DNA of 64,000 bases from Photobacterium malacitanum (GCF_900185615.1 NZ_FYAK01000004.1:62001-126000), one strand, 5' to 3'. Numbered from the stretch's first letter, positions 1 through 9,700 are shown. Program-made: numbers and translations. Notes: generated by a model from the letters alone, not told the origin.

Positions 1-1121
1 CATTGTTGTGCTAACGCTTGACTAACCTTGGCACGATCTAATGCCTTTTGTGCAACACCAACAGCCGCTGGATCTCGATTTAATTTCTGAACTAATAATT
101 GTTCAAGCAGTGATAAAACAATCCGTCCAGGGCGAAAAGTTCGCATCATCGGATTTTTTGCTAATCGTTGACAAAGATTTGGACAGCCAGCAATGATACC
201 CGCTTGTGGGCCACCGATAATTTTATCTCCTGAAAAACACACTAAATCAGCGCCCATCTGCAAATAACGTGGTAACGATACTTCACTTTGCGCATATTGC
301 TCAGACGATAAACCAGAGCCTTGATCGATCACTAATGAGACGTGTTCAGGTAAGCGTTCAGCCACATCCTGAATATCGGGAGATTCGGTAAATCCCTGCA
401 TAGAAAAGTTAGACTGATGTACCATTAATACCATCGCGGTATTATCAGTAATGGCATTAATATAGTCATCACTGGTGGTGATATTGGTGGTGCCAACTTC
501 AACTAACTTACACCCAGAAAGTGCGAGAATATCAGGAATACGAAAACCGCCACCAATTTGGACTTGCTCACCACGAGACACAATCACTTCTTTACCCGCA
601 GCTAAAGCATGCAACACTAAGTAAACTGATGCCGCATTATTGTTCACCACCACACAATCTTCAGCCCCAATCCAACTCTGAATCAAAGTAGGTAATAAAC
701 CATTACGATCACCACGTTTGCCATCACTTAATTTGAGCTCAAGATTGTTATAGCTGGTGTTAACGGCTTTTACACTATCCCAAATATGTTCATCAATTGG
801 TGAACGACCAAGATTGGTATGCACAGCAATTCCTGTAGCATTTATTACTCGCTGCTGACGACGTCGTTGCAATTGACGGCAACTATCAACTACTAATGCC
901 ATCACATCAAGATCATCAACACCTTGAGTTTTAAAATTAGGATGCTGACGAATAGAGGTAAATAACTGGCGCAACGTATTTGTTACAACAGGTCGACTTA
1001 ATAAACGCACATAATCAGCTAAATCTGGATGTTGCAGTAATTGTTCAATTTGAGGTAAGCGATAATTAACAGTGGATATTGATGACGAGGAAAGACTATC
1101 TGAGGATGCAATAGTATTCAC
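1..1121 (-). CDS. selA: L-seryl-tRNA(Sec) selenium transferase SelA, C-terminus cut by window edge
   Basis: SelA is the cytosolic PLP enzyme that converts Ser-tRNA(Sec) to Sec-tRNA(Sec) with selenophosphate. About 373 residues are visible of the roughly 460 usual for the family; the rest lies beyond base 1. Seen: the N-terminal helical tRNA-binding region, the NATGIAVHTNLGRSP block, VVNNNAASV, SRGEQVQIGGGFRIPD, VGTTN and the PLP-lysine motif SGDKIIGGPQAG. The start is GTG at 1121, chosen because AAGGA lies 7-8 bases upstream and no in-frame ATG is better placed. It lies 96 bases downstream of selC on the same strand, so the two may be co-transcribed. Compared with the E. coli sequence as I remember it, several conserved blocks differ: a glutamine in IDQGSG, and FRPGRI where E. 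coli has a RADK-type motif. This looks like a divergent SelA, not a standard enterobacterial one. Family assignment is firm. Confidence 0.93.
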   Translation of the reverse strand, partial: MNTIASSDSLSSSSISTVNYRLPQIEQLLQHPDLADYVRLLSRPVVTNTLRQLFTSIRQHPNFKTQGVDDLDVMALVVDSCRQLQRRRQQRVINATGIAVHTNLGRSPIDEHIWDSVKAVNTSYNNLELKLSDGKRGDRNGLLPTLIQSWIGAEDCVVVNNNAASVYLVLHALAAGKEVIVSRGEQVQIGGGFRIPDILALSGCKLVEVGTTNITTSDDYINAITDNTAMVLMVHQSNFSMQGFTESPDIQDVAERLPEHVSLVIDQGSGLSSEQYAQSEVSLPRYLQMGADLVCFSGDKIIGGPQAGIIAGCPNLCQRLAKNPMMRTFRPGRIVLSLLEQLLVQKLNRDPAAVGVAQKALDRAKVSQALAQQ

Positions 1122-1153
1122 GGTAAGTTCCTTGGCTGAATTGCAGACAACAG

Positions 1154-1189
1154 CACTCACACTACTCAAGAAGAGATAGTTAATGAGTG
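1154..1189 (-). other. Possible stem-loop in the selC-selA spacer
   Basis: On the minus strand the spacer carries CACTCA and TGAGTG, with inner ACTA/TAGT pairs and a 12-base loop. No T-tract follows, so it is not a convincing terminator. It could affect tRNA 3' processing or selA translation, but it may be chance. Confidence 0.25.
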
Positions 1190-1217
1190 TCAGGGAACCA
1201 TTTAAACGCGCGAAAAA

Positions 1218-1309
1218 TGGCGGAAGAGGCAGGAATTGAACCTACCAGAGCTTATACAGCTCACATCGGTTTTGAAGACCGAGAAGGCCACCAGACCTCA
1301 TCTCATTCC
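1218..1309 (-). tRNA. selC: Selenocysteine tRNA (anticodon UCA) with bulged acceptor stem
   Basis: Read on the minus strand, this 92-base element (CCA encoded at 1220-1218) folds as a tRNA(Sec). The anticodon stem is TCGGT/ACCGA with loop CTTCAAA, giving anticodon TCA at 1275-1273. The D-stem is 6 bp (GAGGTC/GGCCTT, two wobbles) with a 4-base loop TGGT, a selenocysteine-tRNA hallmark. There is a variable arm (GAGC/GCTC), a T-arm GTAGG-TTCAATT-CCTGC, discriminator G and CCA. The acceptor is odd: 5' GGAATGAG pairs with CTCTTCC only if the fifth base (T at 1305) is bulged. This gives 7 bp plus a bulge on a 5-bp T-stem, instead of the canonical bacterial 8+5. It lies directly upstream of selA. 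Confidence 0.93.
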
Positions 1310-1315
1310 GAAATT

Positions 1316-1364
1316 CCTGTTCATAATAGTGTAACAGCCATTATCATTATTTGATTTACATCAA
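1316..1364 (-). promoter_or_regulatory. Class II FNR-type promoter for selC(-selA)
   Basis: TTGATTTACATCAA at 1351-1364 is an exact match to the FNR consensus TTGAT-N4-ATCAA. On the minus strand a TATTAT -10 hexamer lies at 1328-1323. With a start site at 1316, seven bases before the mature tRNA 5' end, the FNR box is centred at -41.5. That is the position used by class II FNR activators, which do not need a -35 box. The only gene downstream is selC followed by selA. FNR itself is not in the window, so the regulator is inferred from the site. Confidence 0.72.
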
Positions 1365-1457
1365 TTTGTATAACAAATAATGATATGCTTAGAAAGAATT
1401 ATTTTAAGTGGGTAATATTTAACCTTTAAAATGCATAATTGTGTTATCTACACAATT

Positions 1458-1495
1458 AAAAAAGCCCTACTATATGACAAACATACAATAAGGCT
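1458..1495 (-). terminator. Intrinsic terminator after the DUF4136-like lipoprotein gene
   Basis: The minus-strand RNA forms a 14-bp stem (AGCCTTATTGTATG with CATATAGTAGGGCT, including G-U pairs), a 5-base loop and then TTTTTT. It starts about 30 bases after the stop codon at 1525 and separates that gene from the selC promoter. Confidence 0.88.
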
Positions 1496-1524
1496 AAAAT
1501 AATCAGCATGCGTTTATAATAATG

Positions 1525-2121
1525 TTATCGTACTACCCCATTATCTTGTAGATTTTCAATCAAAATATCAGTTAACTCAGCAATAATGTCATTCATATTG
1601 GTTGGATCAACAGATTCTGATGATGTTGACCAAATCGGTTTATGGCTTTTGGTATCAAATAAGGTAAATTCTACGTTTACAAACTCATACGATACTGTGT
1701 AGCTATCATCATAAATATAGCTATAAGAATTATTATAATAGTTATGGAATGAAACGCTGCCGCCATAACCATAATTATTACCTGGATAACGAATATTTTT
1801 ATCTTCAATATTGACTAACTGAGCAACAAATACTGTTTGAGTTTTATTTGCTTTTATATATCCTGCTATATCATTTTTAGACGGTAATTTATTTGGAAAT
1901 AACTGTGAACTTGCAATTGCATTCACTCCATTTTGTCTAAAATCATTAACCATATCATCTTCAAATATACGTCGTACACGTAAATTATCTGACATGGCTA
2001 CAACTAATGTACTTTTTATCGGCATTTGAGTGTAAGTTTTATCTACCCATGAGGATGTTAAATTACTTGAAGCACACGATGTGATTAATAAACAAAATAA
2101 TGAAATAAATAGTAAACGCAT
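1525..2121 (-). CDS. Outer-membrane lipoprotein, DUF4136-like
   Basis: This is a 198-residue lipoprotein. The start at 2121 is preferred over an upstream in-frame ATG because AAGGGA lies about 7 bases before it and the protein then opens with a proper lipoprotein signal ending LLITSC; Cys16 is the lipidated residue and Ala follows, predicting outer-membrane sorting. After the Cys the protein shows the general pattern of DUF4136-type lipoproteins: SSWVDK near the N-terminus, a VRRIFEDDMVNDFRQNGV helix, a Tyr/Asn/Gly-rich middle (residues about 110-145) and KPIWSTSSESV near the end. No enzymatic role can be read from it. It is divergent from the Sel1-repeat lipoprotein, with 62 bases between the two starts, so shared regulation is possible. 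Confidence 0.8.
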   Translation of the reverse strand: MRLLFISLFCLLITSCASSNLTSSWVDKTYTQMPIKSTLVVAMSDNLRVRRIFEDDMVNDFRQNGVNAIASSQLFPNKLPSKNDIAGYIKANKTQTVFVAQLVNIEDKNIRYPGNNYGYGGSVSFHNYYNNSYSYIYDDSYTVSYEFVNVEFTLFDTKSHKPIWSTSSESVDPTNMNDIIAELTDILIENLQDNGVVR

Positions 2122-2183
2122 AATACATCCCTTTAAGTTATGTTCTAAAATTAACAATAGTACAGGGATAGGAGAAATCAATA

Positions 2184-3296
2184 ATGAAGAGGCTTATACT
2201 ATCAAGTTTAATAATATTAACAAGTTGCTCAATAGAAAAAAATGAGCTACCAGTTGAAACAGAATCTAATAATAAAATGTCATCTTTATCTTACGATAAT
2301 AATAAACCACCAACTCTTTCACCATTATCAAAATCTATATTAATAATTGAAAATGAATCAACATCAAATGAAGAACGTCAACAGCAAATAGATAAAATTG
2401 CCGCACTTTCAAATAATTCAGATGCGTTGTTTTATTTAGCTGCATTATATGAAGAAGGAAAACTCGTCCCACTTTCAGAGGTAAAAGCACGTAAGTTGTA
2501 TCAACAAGCCGCAACAATGGATCATCCTCTTGCACGTTACTATTATGCGTTAATGCTAATTGATGGCCGTGGTGGTAATGTAATGCATGATGAGGCTGAG
2601 TCATACTTGCTAATGAACCATAATAAAGGTCATATACCATCCTCTTACTCTTTAGGATATTTGTATTTTATTCAAAAAAAACATCAGGATGTAATAAAAA
2701 CTCTTGAGAAAAACAGCGAACAACATAATGAATACTCCGCATATTTATTAGCCATTTCTTACCTTGAGTTAAATATAAAAACTGCAGCAGCCATTGATTT
2801 ATTACACAGTTCGGCAGAAAAAGATCACCAGTTTTCACATTTAATTCTAGGCGATATATATCGTAAAGGTCTTTATAAAACCCCCATCAATACACAAAAA
2901 AGTTATGATCACCTTCAAGCTGCAGCAAAACAAGACAATCCTAAGGCGCTATATGAACTAGCGATGTTAGGAATTGAGAATTTAGATCTTATTAACAATG
3001 ATGTTGATATAGCAATAACTCAACTTAAATCTGCGGATAAAAATGGCTATCCTGAAGCAAGCTTTGAACTAGCTAAAATATATGATCAAGGAGATCTAAT
3101 AAAACAAGATTTCACACAAGCTATTTACTGGTACAAAAAATCAGCATCACATGGTAATAATCGTGCAATGTATAATCTCGCTAGTATTTATATCAATGGT
3201 GATGGGGTTGATAGTTCAATTGAAAAAGCAGAATATTGGTTAATAGAATCAGCAAAAAATGGTAATGATAGAGCTCAAGATATTCTAAAAAAATAA
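2184..3296 (+). CDS. Sel1-repeat (TPR-like) lipoprotein
   Basis: This 370-residue protein is the only clear plus-strand gene. It opens with a lipoprotein signal (ILTSC, lipidated Cys15, Ser at +2), then a Ser/Asn-rich linker of about 50 residues, then roughly seven Sel1-like repeats from about residue 75 to the end. Typical pieces are ALFYLAALYEEG, ARYYYALMLIDGRGG, AIYWYKKSASHGNNRAMYNL and AEYWLIESAKNGNDRAQ. Sel1 repeats are alpha-helical scaffolds for protein interaction; here the scaffold would sit in the periplasm or at the outer membrane. AGGAG lies 9-10 bases before the ATG. The partner is unknown; the divergent lipoprotein at 1525-2121 is the nearest candidate. Confidence 0.88.
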   Translation: MKRLILSSLIILTSCSIEKNELPVETESNNKMSSLSYDNNKPPTLSPLSKSILIIENESTSNEERQQQIDKIAALSNNSDALFYLAALYEEGKLVPLSEVKARKLYQQAATMDHPLARYYYALMLIDGRGGNVMHDEAESYLLMNHNKGHIPSSYSLGYLYFIQKKHQDVIKTLEKNSEQHNEYSAYLLAISYLELNIKTAAAIDLLHSSAEKDHQFSHLILGDIYRKGLYKTPINTQKSYDHLQAAAKQDNPKALYELAMLGIENLDLINNDVDIAITQLKSADKNGYPEASFELAKIYDQGDLIKQDFTQAIYWYKKSASHGNNRAMYNLASIYINGDGVDSSIEKAEYWLIESAKNGNDRAQDILKK

Positions 3297-3323
3297 CAAC
3301 CAATAAATAATAAGTACAAATTA

Positions 3324-3357
3324 AAAACCACTTTATTATAAAGTGGTTTTAATTTTT
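3324..3357 (+). terminator. Intrinsic terminator of the Sel1-repeat gene
   Basis: A perfect 12-bp stem AAAACCACTTTA / TAAAGTGGTTTT with a 3-base loop is followed by a T-rich tail ending at 3357. It begins 28 bases after the stop codon. A-runs on the 5' side could let it work on the opposite strand too. Confidence 0.88.
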
Positions 3358-3392
3358 GATTATATTCATATAAACCTAACCATAATTTAAAT

Positions 3393-3425
3393 AAAAAAAA
3401 CTTGCTTAGCAGAAAACTAAGCAAG
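3393..3425 (-). terminator. Intrinsic terminator of the DUF11 operon
   Basis: On the minus strand CTTGCTTAG-TTTTCTG-CTAAGCAAG (9-bp perfect stem) is followed by TTTTTTTT. It lies 26 bases downstream of the last operon gene (stop at 3451) and faces the plus-strand terminator at 3324-3357, insulating the convergent units. Confidence 0.93.
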
Positions 3426-3450
3426 TGTTGTCGTTACAAGTCAACGATAA

Positions 3451-6219
3451 TTAGTTATCTATTTTAATACCAAATTCCATTGTTTCACTGTCTCCAGGAG
3501 AAACACTATTAATCGTACCAACAATTGATCCTGTCGAGCCATTAATTGATGCATTTGCACTAATTGTACCTGTTGATATAGCAGGAACTTTACTCGCTAC
3601 GACATTAAACGTCGTATAGGCTGGTGTGGCATCGTTTAATTTGACATTTTTTGCATCTTCAATACCAATATTTTCTGCTGTTAAGCGGTAGATTATGCAT
3701 TGCCCCGGTGAAACAGCAAATGTTGAGGTAACATACACTGTTGTATCTGAAACTCCATCACAATCTAAATCTGGTGTTTGTTCTTTGGTTATTTTCATAT
3801 TGGTATTAGCAATAGTCGTTATGTCTATAACTTGTGCAGTTCCACAACTCACTGTTGCAGCTACTGTGGTGATATTTTTACTTCCTTGAGTTATATTACC
3901 TGGTGTAAATACCTTCACAAACAGAACCTTGGTTTCATTCCCTGCTAGCGTTGTAATTTCAGTTATCACAGTATCAGCGGCACTAAAGACACCATCACCA
4001 TTATCTTCATACACAACTGCTGTGAAATCAGGGTTTGAATTTGAAACCATGAGGGCAATATTTGTATATGCATCATTACTATTATTTAAAATATTATGCT
4101 TATAAACAATGGCTCCCCCTGAGTGAGTTACGCCTTCAGAATCAGCTTCAAACACAATACACATACTGCTGTTATCAACATTAATCGCATCGTGTTTAGT
4201 ATCAACAGCTCCTGTTGCCGCAGATACAACTCTAAAGTAAAGTGATTGCAATGCTGTCGGTGCTGTTTCTGGAATTGTCACATCAGCATAAATCATTACA
4301 GCGTCATCAGGGCCTAATACTGGAATATTGGTAATAATGTTTTCAGTACTGTCTTTAAACGTAACACTCCAGCCTGCTGGTAGTGTATTTTCAGCAAAAT
4401 CACTGTCACTGTATTGCAGTGTATAGCCATCTGCTGTTCCTGATGTATTGGTTACATATAATGTAAATCGTGTTGTTGCACCAGGTGCAGCCAGATTTGT
4501 CGTAACAGCCGATGATTCAGCCCCAACACCAAAACCACAATTATCGTCAGCAGCATCACAGCTATCTTCTTGCGTTATTGATGTTTCAGCGCGAAAGTTA
4601 TTGGTTAAATCAACAGTACTAGCGGTAATTGTGCCGAGTTTGTCAACCACAGTATTTGATTTAGCAGTATTATTTGATGATGTTGCGGTTTTGACTACTT
4701 GATATGGGCCACCCGTACTTGATGATGGTAATGTAGCAACAACGACCACTTTATAACCACATACACCGTTACTATCAGTGACATGATATGACTGACAAGT
4801 CTGGCCGAATGCGGGAATAATACCTGTATCTGACTTACCATCATTATCTGTATCTAATAAAGGAGTCACGCCATCACTTTTATAGAGGAAGAAGCTAGTA
4901 CCTGTAGGAAACGTAGAGCTGTCTAAGGTAATATTAAAAATATCTTCAGCATTACCTTGATTCCAAATATAGTTGGTAAAACTTACTCGCTCGCCTTGTG
5001 TGGCTGTTGCGACTTCAACTATTTCATGATTAGTATCATCACTACCATCACAGTTAATGTCATTACTGCCAGCATCACAGCCACCATTGTTAGCGATCAC
5101 TGCGTAGTTTGCCGTAATTAAAAATGGAACACGGTTAGTATTATTTTTATTTTGCTCACTGACTTCTACTGTGCCGCTATTATTTTCATCAAACCCAAAC
5201 ACACCAGAATTGTATAATGTTTCTGTCGCAAGACCAGCATCAATGTTAACTTCAAAACTTACCGTTGCCGATTCATCACTGGCTAACCCATCCATTGTGA
5301 AGACAATTTCATCATTATTCGCACATGACGGATCTGGCGCAATACAAGTTGTAAAAGAAAGGTCATGATCACCTGAAACTTCAGTCGCTCCAGTTGTAAC
5401 ACCCGATCCGGTAATAATAGTACCTGAAACACTCCACGCGACCTTACCATTGAAACGCATACCTTCTGGAAGTTCATCAGTAAGGATCACACCGTTTGTT
5501 TGCAGCGGATCCATATTGGTTAGACCCACATTGGTATAAGTGAACGTTACAGTATATGGACCACTTGGCGACGCCCCTTCACCGGCACTAATTGCCTTCG
5601 TTATTTCGATAATCGGTAAATTTGTCACTGTCAGTGTATCGGTATTGGTTTCTGTGCCAACAGCATTGTTTGCAACCGCAATTCCATCAACCGTCACCGC
5701 CTGACTGGTTGCGGTTACTGTTAGACTGTTTGATGCATTTATTGCAGCTGCTGCATCGATATCAGCCACGATAACAAAATCAAAGCTCTCACCTGCCGCC
5801 AGTGGTCCAATAATATCTCCAGATGCTATCGCCGTAGCACCTGCATCAGCAACACCATCATTATTAGCATCTGGGTATACTTGTGCGCCAGTAATAACAT
5901 TTGACGGAATAACATAATCAAGTTTAAAGCTATCTGTACTATTACCTGTATTTGTTAATACATGATTGAAGGTTACCGTACGCCCTGGCGCACCTAATTT
6001 TGATTGATCATTAATTAACGTCAACGCCGCTACAGGTTGGACTAATGTTTCAACCAAATTCGAGGTTGTGCTTCTCAAAATATCAGCACTATCGCGATAC
6101 GTTGCCCCGGCTTGGTTTTTAATTACCGTTCCTGATTCAGTCAAAGCAAATGTAAAAAAACTTGCACTGGCTATGATCAGTAAACTTAGTTTAATAACTA
6201 ACCTGTAGAAGACGTTCAT
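3451..6219 (-). CDS. Secreted DUF11-repeat surface protein (922 aa), paralogue of 13516-16785
   Basis: The start at 6219 has AGGGAG about 7 bases upstream and gives a Sec signal peptide (hydrophobic core LSLLIIASASFF, likely cleavage before LTESGT). The mature N-terminus SGTVIKNQAGATYRDS matches the leader of the other two large DUF11 proteins in the operon. The body is a series of Ig-like DUF11/TIGR01451-type beta domains recognisable by N-x-G-N-x-x-D-x-F motifs (TNTGNSTDSF, NQGNAEDIF) and LTDELPEGMRF. The last about 115 residues form a DUF11 domain (YRLTAENIGIEDAKNV, DATPAYTTF, SPGDSETMEFGIKIDN) ending at the stop. It is collinear with the 1089-residue protein over most of its length. It has no enzymatic motif; the role is presumably structural or adhesive. 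It is the last operon gene, 16 bases after the OmpA-like gene. Confidence 0.87.
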   Translation of the reverse strand: MNVFYRLVIKLSLLIIASASFFTFALTESGTVIKNQAGATYRDSADILRSTTSNLVETLVQPVAALTLINDQSKLGAPGRTVTFNHVLTNTGNSTDSFKLDYVIPSNVITGAQVYPDANNDGVADAGATAIASGDIIGPLAAGESFDFVIVADIDAAAAINASNSLTVTATSQAVTVDGIAVANNAVGTETNTDTLTVTNLPIIEITKAISAGEGASPSGPYTVTFTYTNVGLTNMDPLQTNGVILTDELPEGMRFNGKVAWSVSGTIITGSGVTTGATEVSGDHDLSFTTCIAPDPSCANNDEIVFTMDGLASDESATVSFEVNIDAGLATETLYNSGVFGFDENNSGTVEVSEQNKNNTNRVPFLITANYAVIANNGGCDAGSNDINCDGSDDTNHEIVEVATATQGERVSFTNYIWNQGNAEDIFNITLDSSTFPTGTSFFLYKSDGVTPLLDTDNDGKSDTGIIPAFGQTCQSYHVTDSNGVCGYKVVVVATLPSSSTGGPYQVVKTATSSNNTAKSNTVVDKLGTITASTVDLTNNFRAETSITQEDSCDAADDNCGFGVGAESSAVTTNLAAPGATTRFTLYVTNTSGTADGYTLQYSDSDFAENTLPAGWSVTFKDSTENIITNIPVLGPDDAVMIYADVTIPETAPTALQSLYFRVVSAATGAVDTKHDAINVDNSSMCIVFEADSEGVTHSGGAIVYKHNILNNSNDAYTNIALMVSNSNPDFTAVVYEDNGDGVFSAADTVITEITTLAGNETKVLFVKVFTPGNITQGSKNITTVAATVSCGTAQVIDITTIANTNMKITKEQTPDLDCDGVSDTTVYVTSTFAVSPGQCIIYRLTAENIGIEDAKNVKLNDATPAYTTFNVVASKVPAISTGTISANASINGSTGSIVGTINSVSPGDSETMEFGIKIDN

Positions 6220-6235
6220 ATGAAGCTCCCTTGCA

Positions 6236-6778
6236 CTATTGCGCACTTAAATGATCAATAGCAGTTTTATACTGCAAACCAACAGGATTAAAATCTGAGT
6301 CTAATAAAATCAGTTGCACTCGACGATTAACTAAATTTGTTTGCTTATTATTACTAACAACAAATTGCTCTCTCGAGCCACTACTTAATGTCACAATACG
6401 TGATGCAGCTATTCCCTGCTGCTTAAAGTAATCAGTAACATTTGTGGCTCGTTTACTCGCTAAAGTATTGTTATAAGCATTTTGTCCAACAGAGTCAGCA
6501 GATCCAATAACAGCAAGATTTAAACTTGGATTGTTTTGTAATATTGATACTGCTGCCATTAACTTCTGTTGCTGATCACCCGTTGCATGTGATTTATCAA
6601 ATTCAAAATTAATCACGGTTGGCCAAGGCTCTGTTGCATCAACCAATATTTCCACTGGTGGTGGTGTATCTGCACCACAATCGAGCTTTCCATACTCTGT
6701 ATAAATAGCCCGATCACTGACGCAACCACTTAGCAATAAGCTATTAAGAAATAAGAGTGTCATTGCACATTTCATCAT
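6236..6778 (-). CDS. OmpA-family peptidoglycan-binding lipoprotein
   Basis: This 180-residue lipoprotein has a lipobox LLSGC (Cys19, Val at +2) followed by an OmpA_C domain at residues about 55-160. Diagnostic pieces are INFEFDKS, VIGSADSVGQNAYNNTLA, SKRATNVTDYFKQQG and NRRVQLI. The Asp in SADS and the Arg in SKRA correspond to the residues that contact diaminopimelate in this family; the usual GHTD is GSAD here. The protein is expected in the outer membrane with the domain clamping peptidoglycan. ATG codons occur at 6778 and 6775; the first is used, behind AGGAAA. It lies 13 bases after the beta-barrel gene and 16 before the 922-residue DUF11 gene, so it is clearly part of the operon and probably anchors the barrel or its cargo to the cell wall. 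Confidence 0.93.
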   Translation of the reverse strand: MMKCAMTLLFLNSLLLSGCVSDRAIYTEYGKLDCGADTPPPVEILVDATEPWPTVINFEFDKSHATGDQQQKLMAAVSILQNNPSLNLAVIGSADSVGQNAYNNTLASKRATNVTDYFKQQGIAASRIVTLSSGSREQFVVSNNKQTNLVNRRVQLILLDSDFNPVGLQYKTAIDHLSAQ

Positions 6779-6791
6779 CTATTTCCTGCCT

Positions 6792-9700
6792 CTAATCGCT
6801 CAACCAATCAAACATGTCTTCATCAAGTTTGAACATTAGGTCGAAGTAAAAACCTTGTAAGTTATAACCTTGAGGATCTAAATCATCATCATCGAATCCA
6901 ATAACGTTATAGCCAATACCTGCACGTAAATTTTTCATTATTAGATAGTTAACACCGGCACCAGCTGAGTAACGACGGCTATTAAACCAATCTGTACCTA
7001 AGACTCCAGCATGTAAATCAACATCCCAGCGACGATTAATGTAATAAATCACGCGGCCATCGATTATGGTTGAAACAGTGTCATAGTCTTGTTGGTATTC
7101 AGTGAAGTCTTCCCACTTCATTCCTACACGTCCTGATACTGTCCACTTTGGTGAAAGTTGATAATTTTGATGTGTTGACAGAATATGTGCATCTCGAGAG
7201 ATTTCACTATGCTCAGTTTTCCACTCATATGCTGCTAACATGTGGTAACGGTTATTTAAACGAGGACGATAAGCAACACCTAAACTCATATGATTGCTCC
7301 ATGTATTTGCGCCTTGATCTTTATCTATATAACGATATTCATCACGGACTAAACCACTCCAATCTTGGCTTAAACGCGTTACCCATGCCCCTAATAAACC
7401 GTAGTAGTCTTCGTTATCACCATGACGGTATTCAACTCGACCAGTGGTTTTATAGTTAGGATTACGAATATCAGCTAATCCAAGAGAGACTGCTACACCT
7501 GAGGCGGAGTCCCCTTTTAGAACTTCTACATATTCAACTGAAGGATCAATACTAATGCCAGGTACCACTTCAAAACGACCGCGATAACCATTTGCTAGCT
7601 CAAGACTTCTACCATCAGAAGCTCCTCGTTGGCGGAACTCACTATAAGTACTACCACCATTTAACCAATCAACATCAATACCTGCGGTAAACATATTCGT
7701 CGAGCCGCTACCTAAATTACTGATTCCAGAAAGTGAATCAATATATTCATATTGAGTGTAAATACTGGCTTGCTTATGAATATTCCAATCAGCTTTAATA
7801 TTGAAACGACGCTTACTGTTATGGCCAAAACTTTGCTCATATTCAGTATCAAAACGTGCAGGGCGGCTAAATAAGCTGAAGTTACGACCAAGGCCGATAA
7901 TTGCGGTTGTGTACTCTTCTGAATTATTATCAACTTTATTATGGATATAACGAGAACCAATACGTGTCATCCACTGACTGCCTAAGATTTTAGTATCTAT
8001 TGTGGCACTAATTGATTGCTGCATTTCATCATAAACTAATGATTCAGAGTGATTAGCCTCAATATTTAAATTAGCAATACCAGTAAGTTTATGGCGATGA
8101 CGTAAGCGCACTTCTTGACGTGCTGGTGTTACACCACCAGTAGTATTAGTAAAGCCTTCTTGTGCATAGACATATTCAAGTTCAGTTGCAGCGCGTGCTG
8201 TCCAATCACGTTTGAGTAAAAACTTAACAGCAGAGCCTTTCTTAATTTTCTTACCAGTATTGTTGGCGTTGTCAGTTACCGTTGTGGCACTAGCATTGCC
8301 TTCATGATTCATTGTCGCAACCGAAGCGACTACCTTCGTTTTACTATCAAAGTCATAATTTACCCATAAACTACCAATATTATAACCTTCAACATCATGA
8401 CTATTATGCTCATAACTTGCACCAGCAGCTAAATAAGGCGTAAATAGATAAGATAATCGTGTACCCGCTATTGTGTATTTATCACCATTACCATCGACAT
8501 CATAAGCAACTCGAACTTTAATTGGATTTAACTCAGGATCATAAGATGGAATAACGCGGTTAAAACGCATATCACCGGTAAAATAATCAATCGTATAATC
8601 AACATAACGGGTTAATGGTTGCTGATTAATGATTAAACCAGGGCTGTTACGATCATAAGTTAATAACGTTACAATATCAGTATGTCGAACAATACGGTCA
8701 TCACCAATATTATAAAACATCGCAGTACCATTACCGTCAAACTCAGTGACTTTATGCAAATCTTCAGGACGAGCACCGTATAATTGCGCTGTTAATCTAC
8801 CATTATTATACATACCACTTGCGCCATTAAGTATTTGGCTAGTGCGCCCAATATCTGCATTATCAGAGCCATCTGCAGTGCTGTAATCACCCCACATAAT
8901 ATAATGGCGGTCTTTTTCTAATTTGGCATAAATCTTACTGGTACTTCTTGCATCATAGCCTTTAATACTTGCATCGCCAGGTAATGGATAATAGCTATCA
9001 GGTGAAATTTCACGTAAGAACTCTTCGTCAGATTTATCACTGTCATAGCTTAAAGTAAGATGCATTCCACCTTTGATATTACCTTTAATGAATATAGCCG
9101 CACGTTCATCATCAGTGTAATGACCATCTTTATAATTATCCGCTTGCTGAGAAGGCTCTTCTCCACTTACTGAGCCATAACGTCCGGTATAATTTAAGAT
9201 ACCCGTTACAAATAATGGACGTTCGGCGGCGACTTGGTAGAGTTTCATTTCATCAGAAAAGTCTTCAACACTGGCTCTAACAGTAATTTCACCCGTTGTT
9301 TCTGTACTACGTAAATAGACCGTCTTTTCACCATTAATAACACGTACCTGGTGACCTGATTCTTGTTCTTGAATATCAGGGTCTAGCCAAATATCACCTT
9401 TATTTGTATCTAAGGTAACAAAATAGGTACCACGAGAAGGCTTGTCATTTTCGTCGTAGAGACGAATGATTATTGGCATCACAGAACGACCACCATCAGC
9501 GCGTAATACATCACCATCAGCCATTAGATTGATATGCTTAGCAGATTGTGGTTGTGAGAAATTCTTACTAAGAACTACACGTTCATTACCAAATGGGTCT
9601 GTTGCTTTCACCTCAATGAGATTCTCAGCAAGCGGTAAGCCAACACCATACCAGCCCATTATCTGTGCGTTCTCTCTCTTATTTACAATTCGCTCACCGA

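Noticed and set aside
1218..1309. tRNA(Cys)-like or opal-suppressor tRNA
   Set aside because: The 6-bp D-stem, 4-base D-loop, long variable arm and adjacent selA all point to tRNA(Sec).
1351..1364. CRP site
   Set aside because: CRP prefers TGTGA half-sites; the TTGAT-N4-ATCAA core is the FNR form.
1525..2181. Longer start for the DUF4136-like lipoprotein at 2181
   Set aside because: It would place 20 residues before the lipoprotein signal and overlap the divergent promoter region; 2121 has the ribosome site.
2335..2640. Minus-strand ORF inside the Sel1-repeat gene
   Set aside because: It has no ribosome site and no recognisable family, and it lies fully antisense to a well-supported gene.
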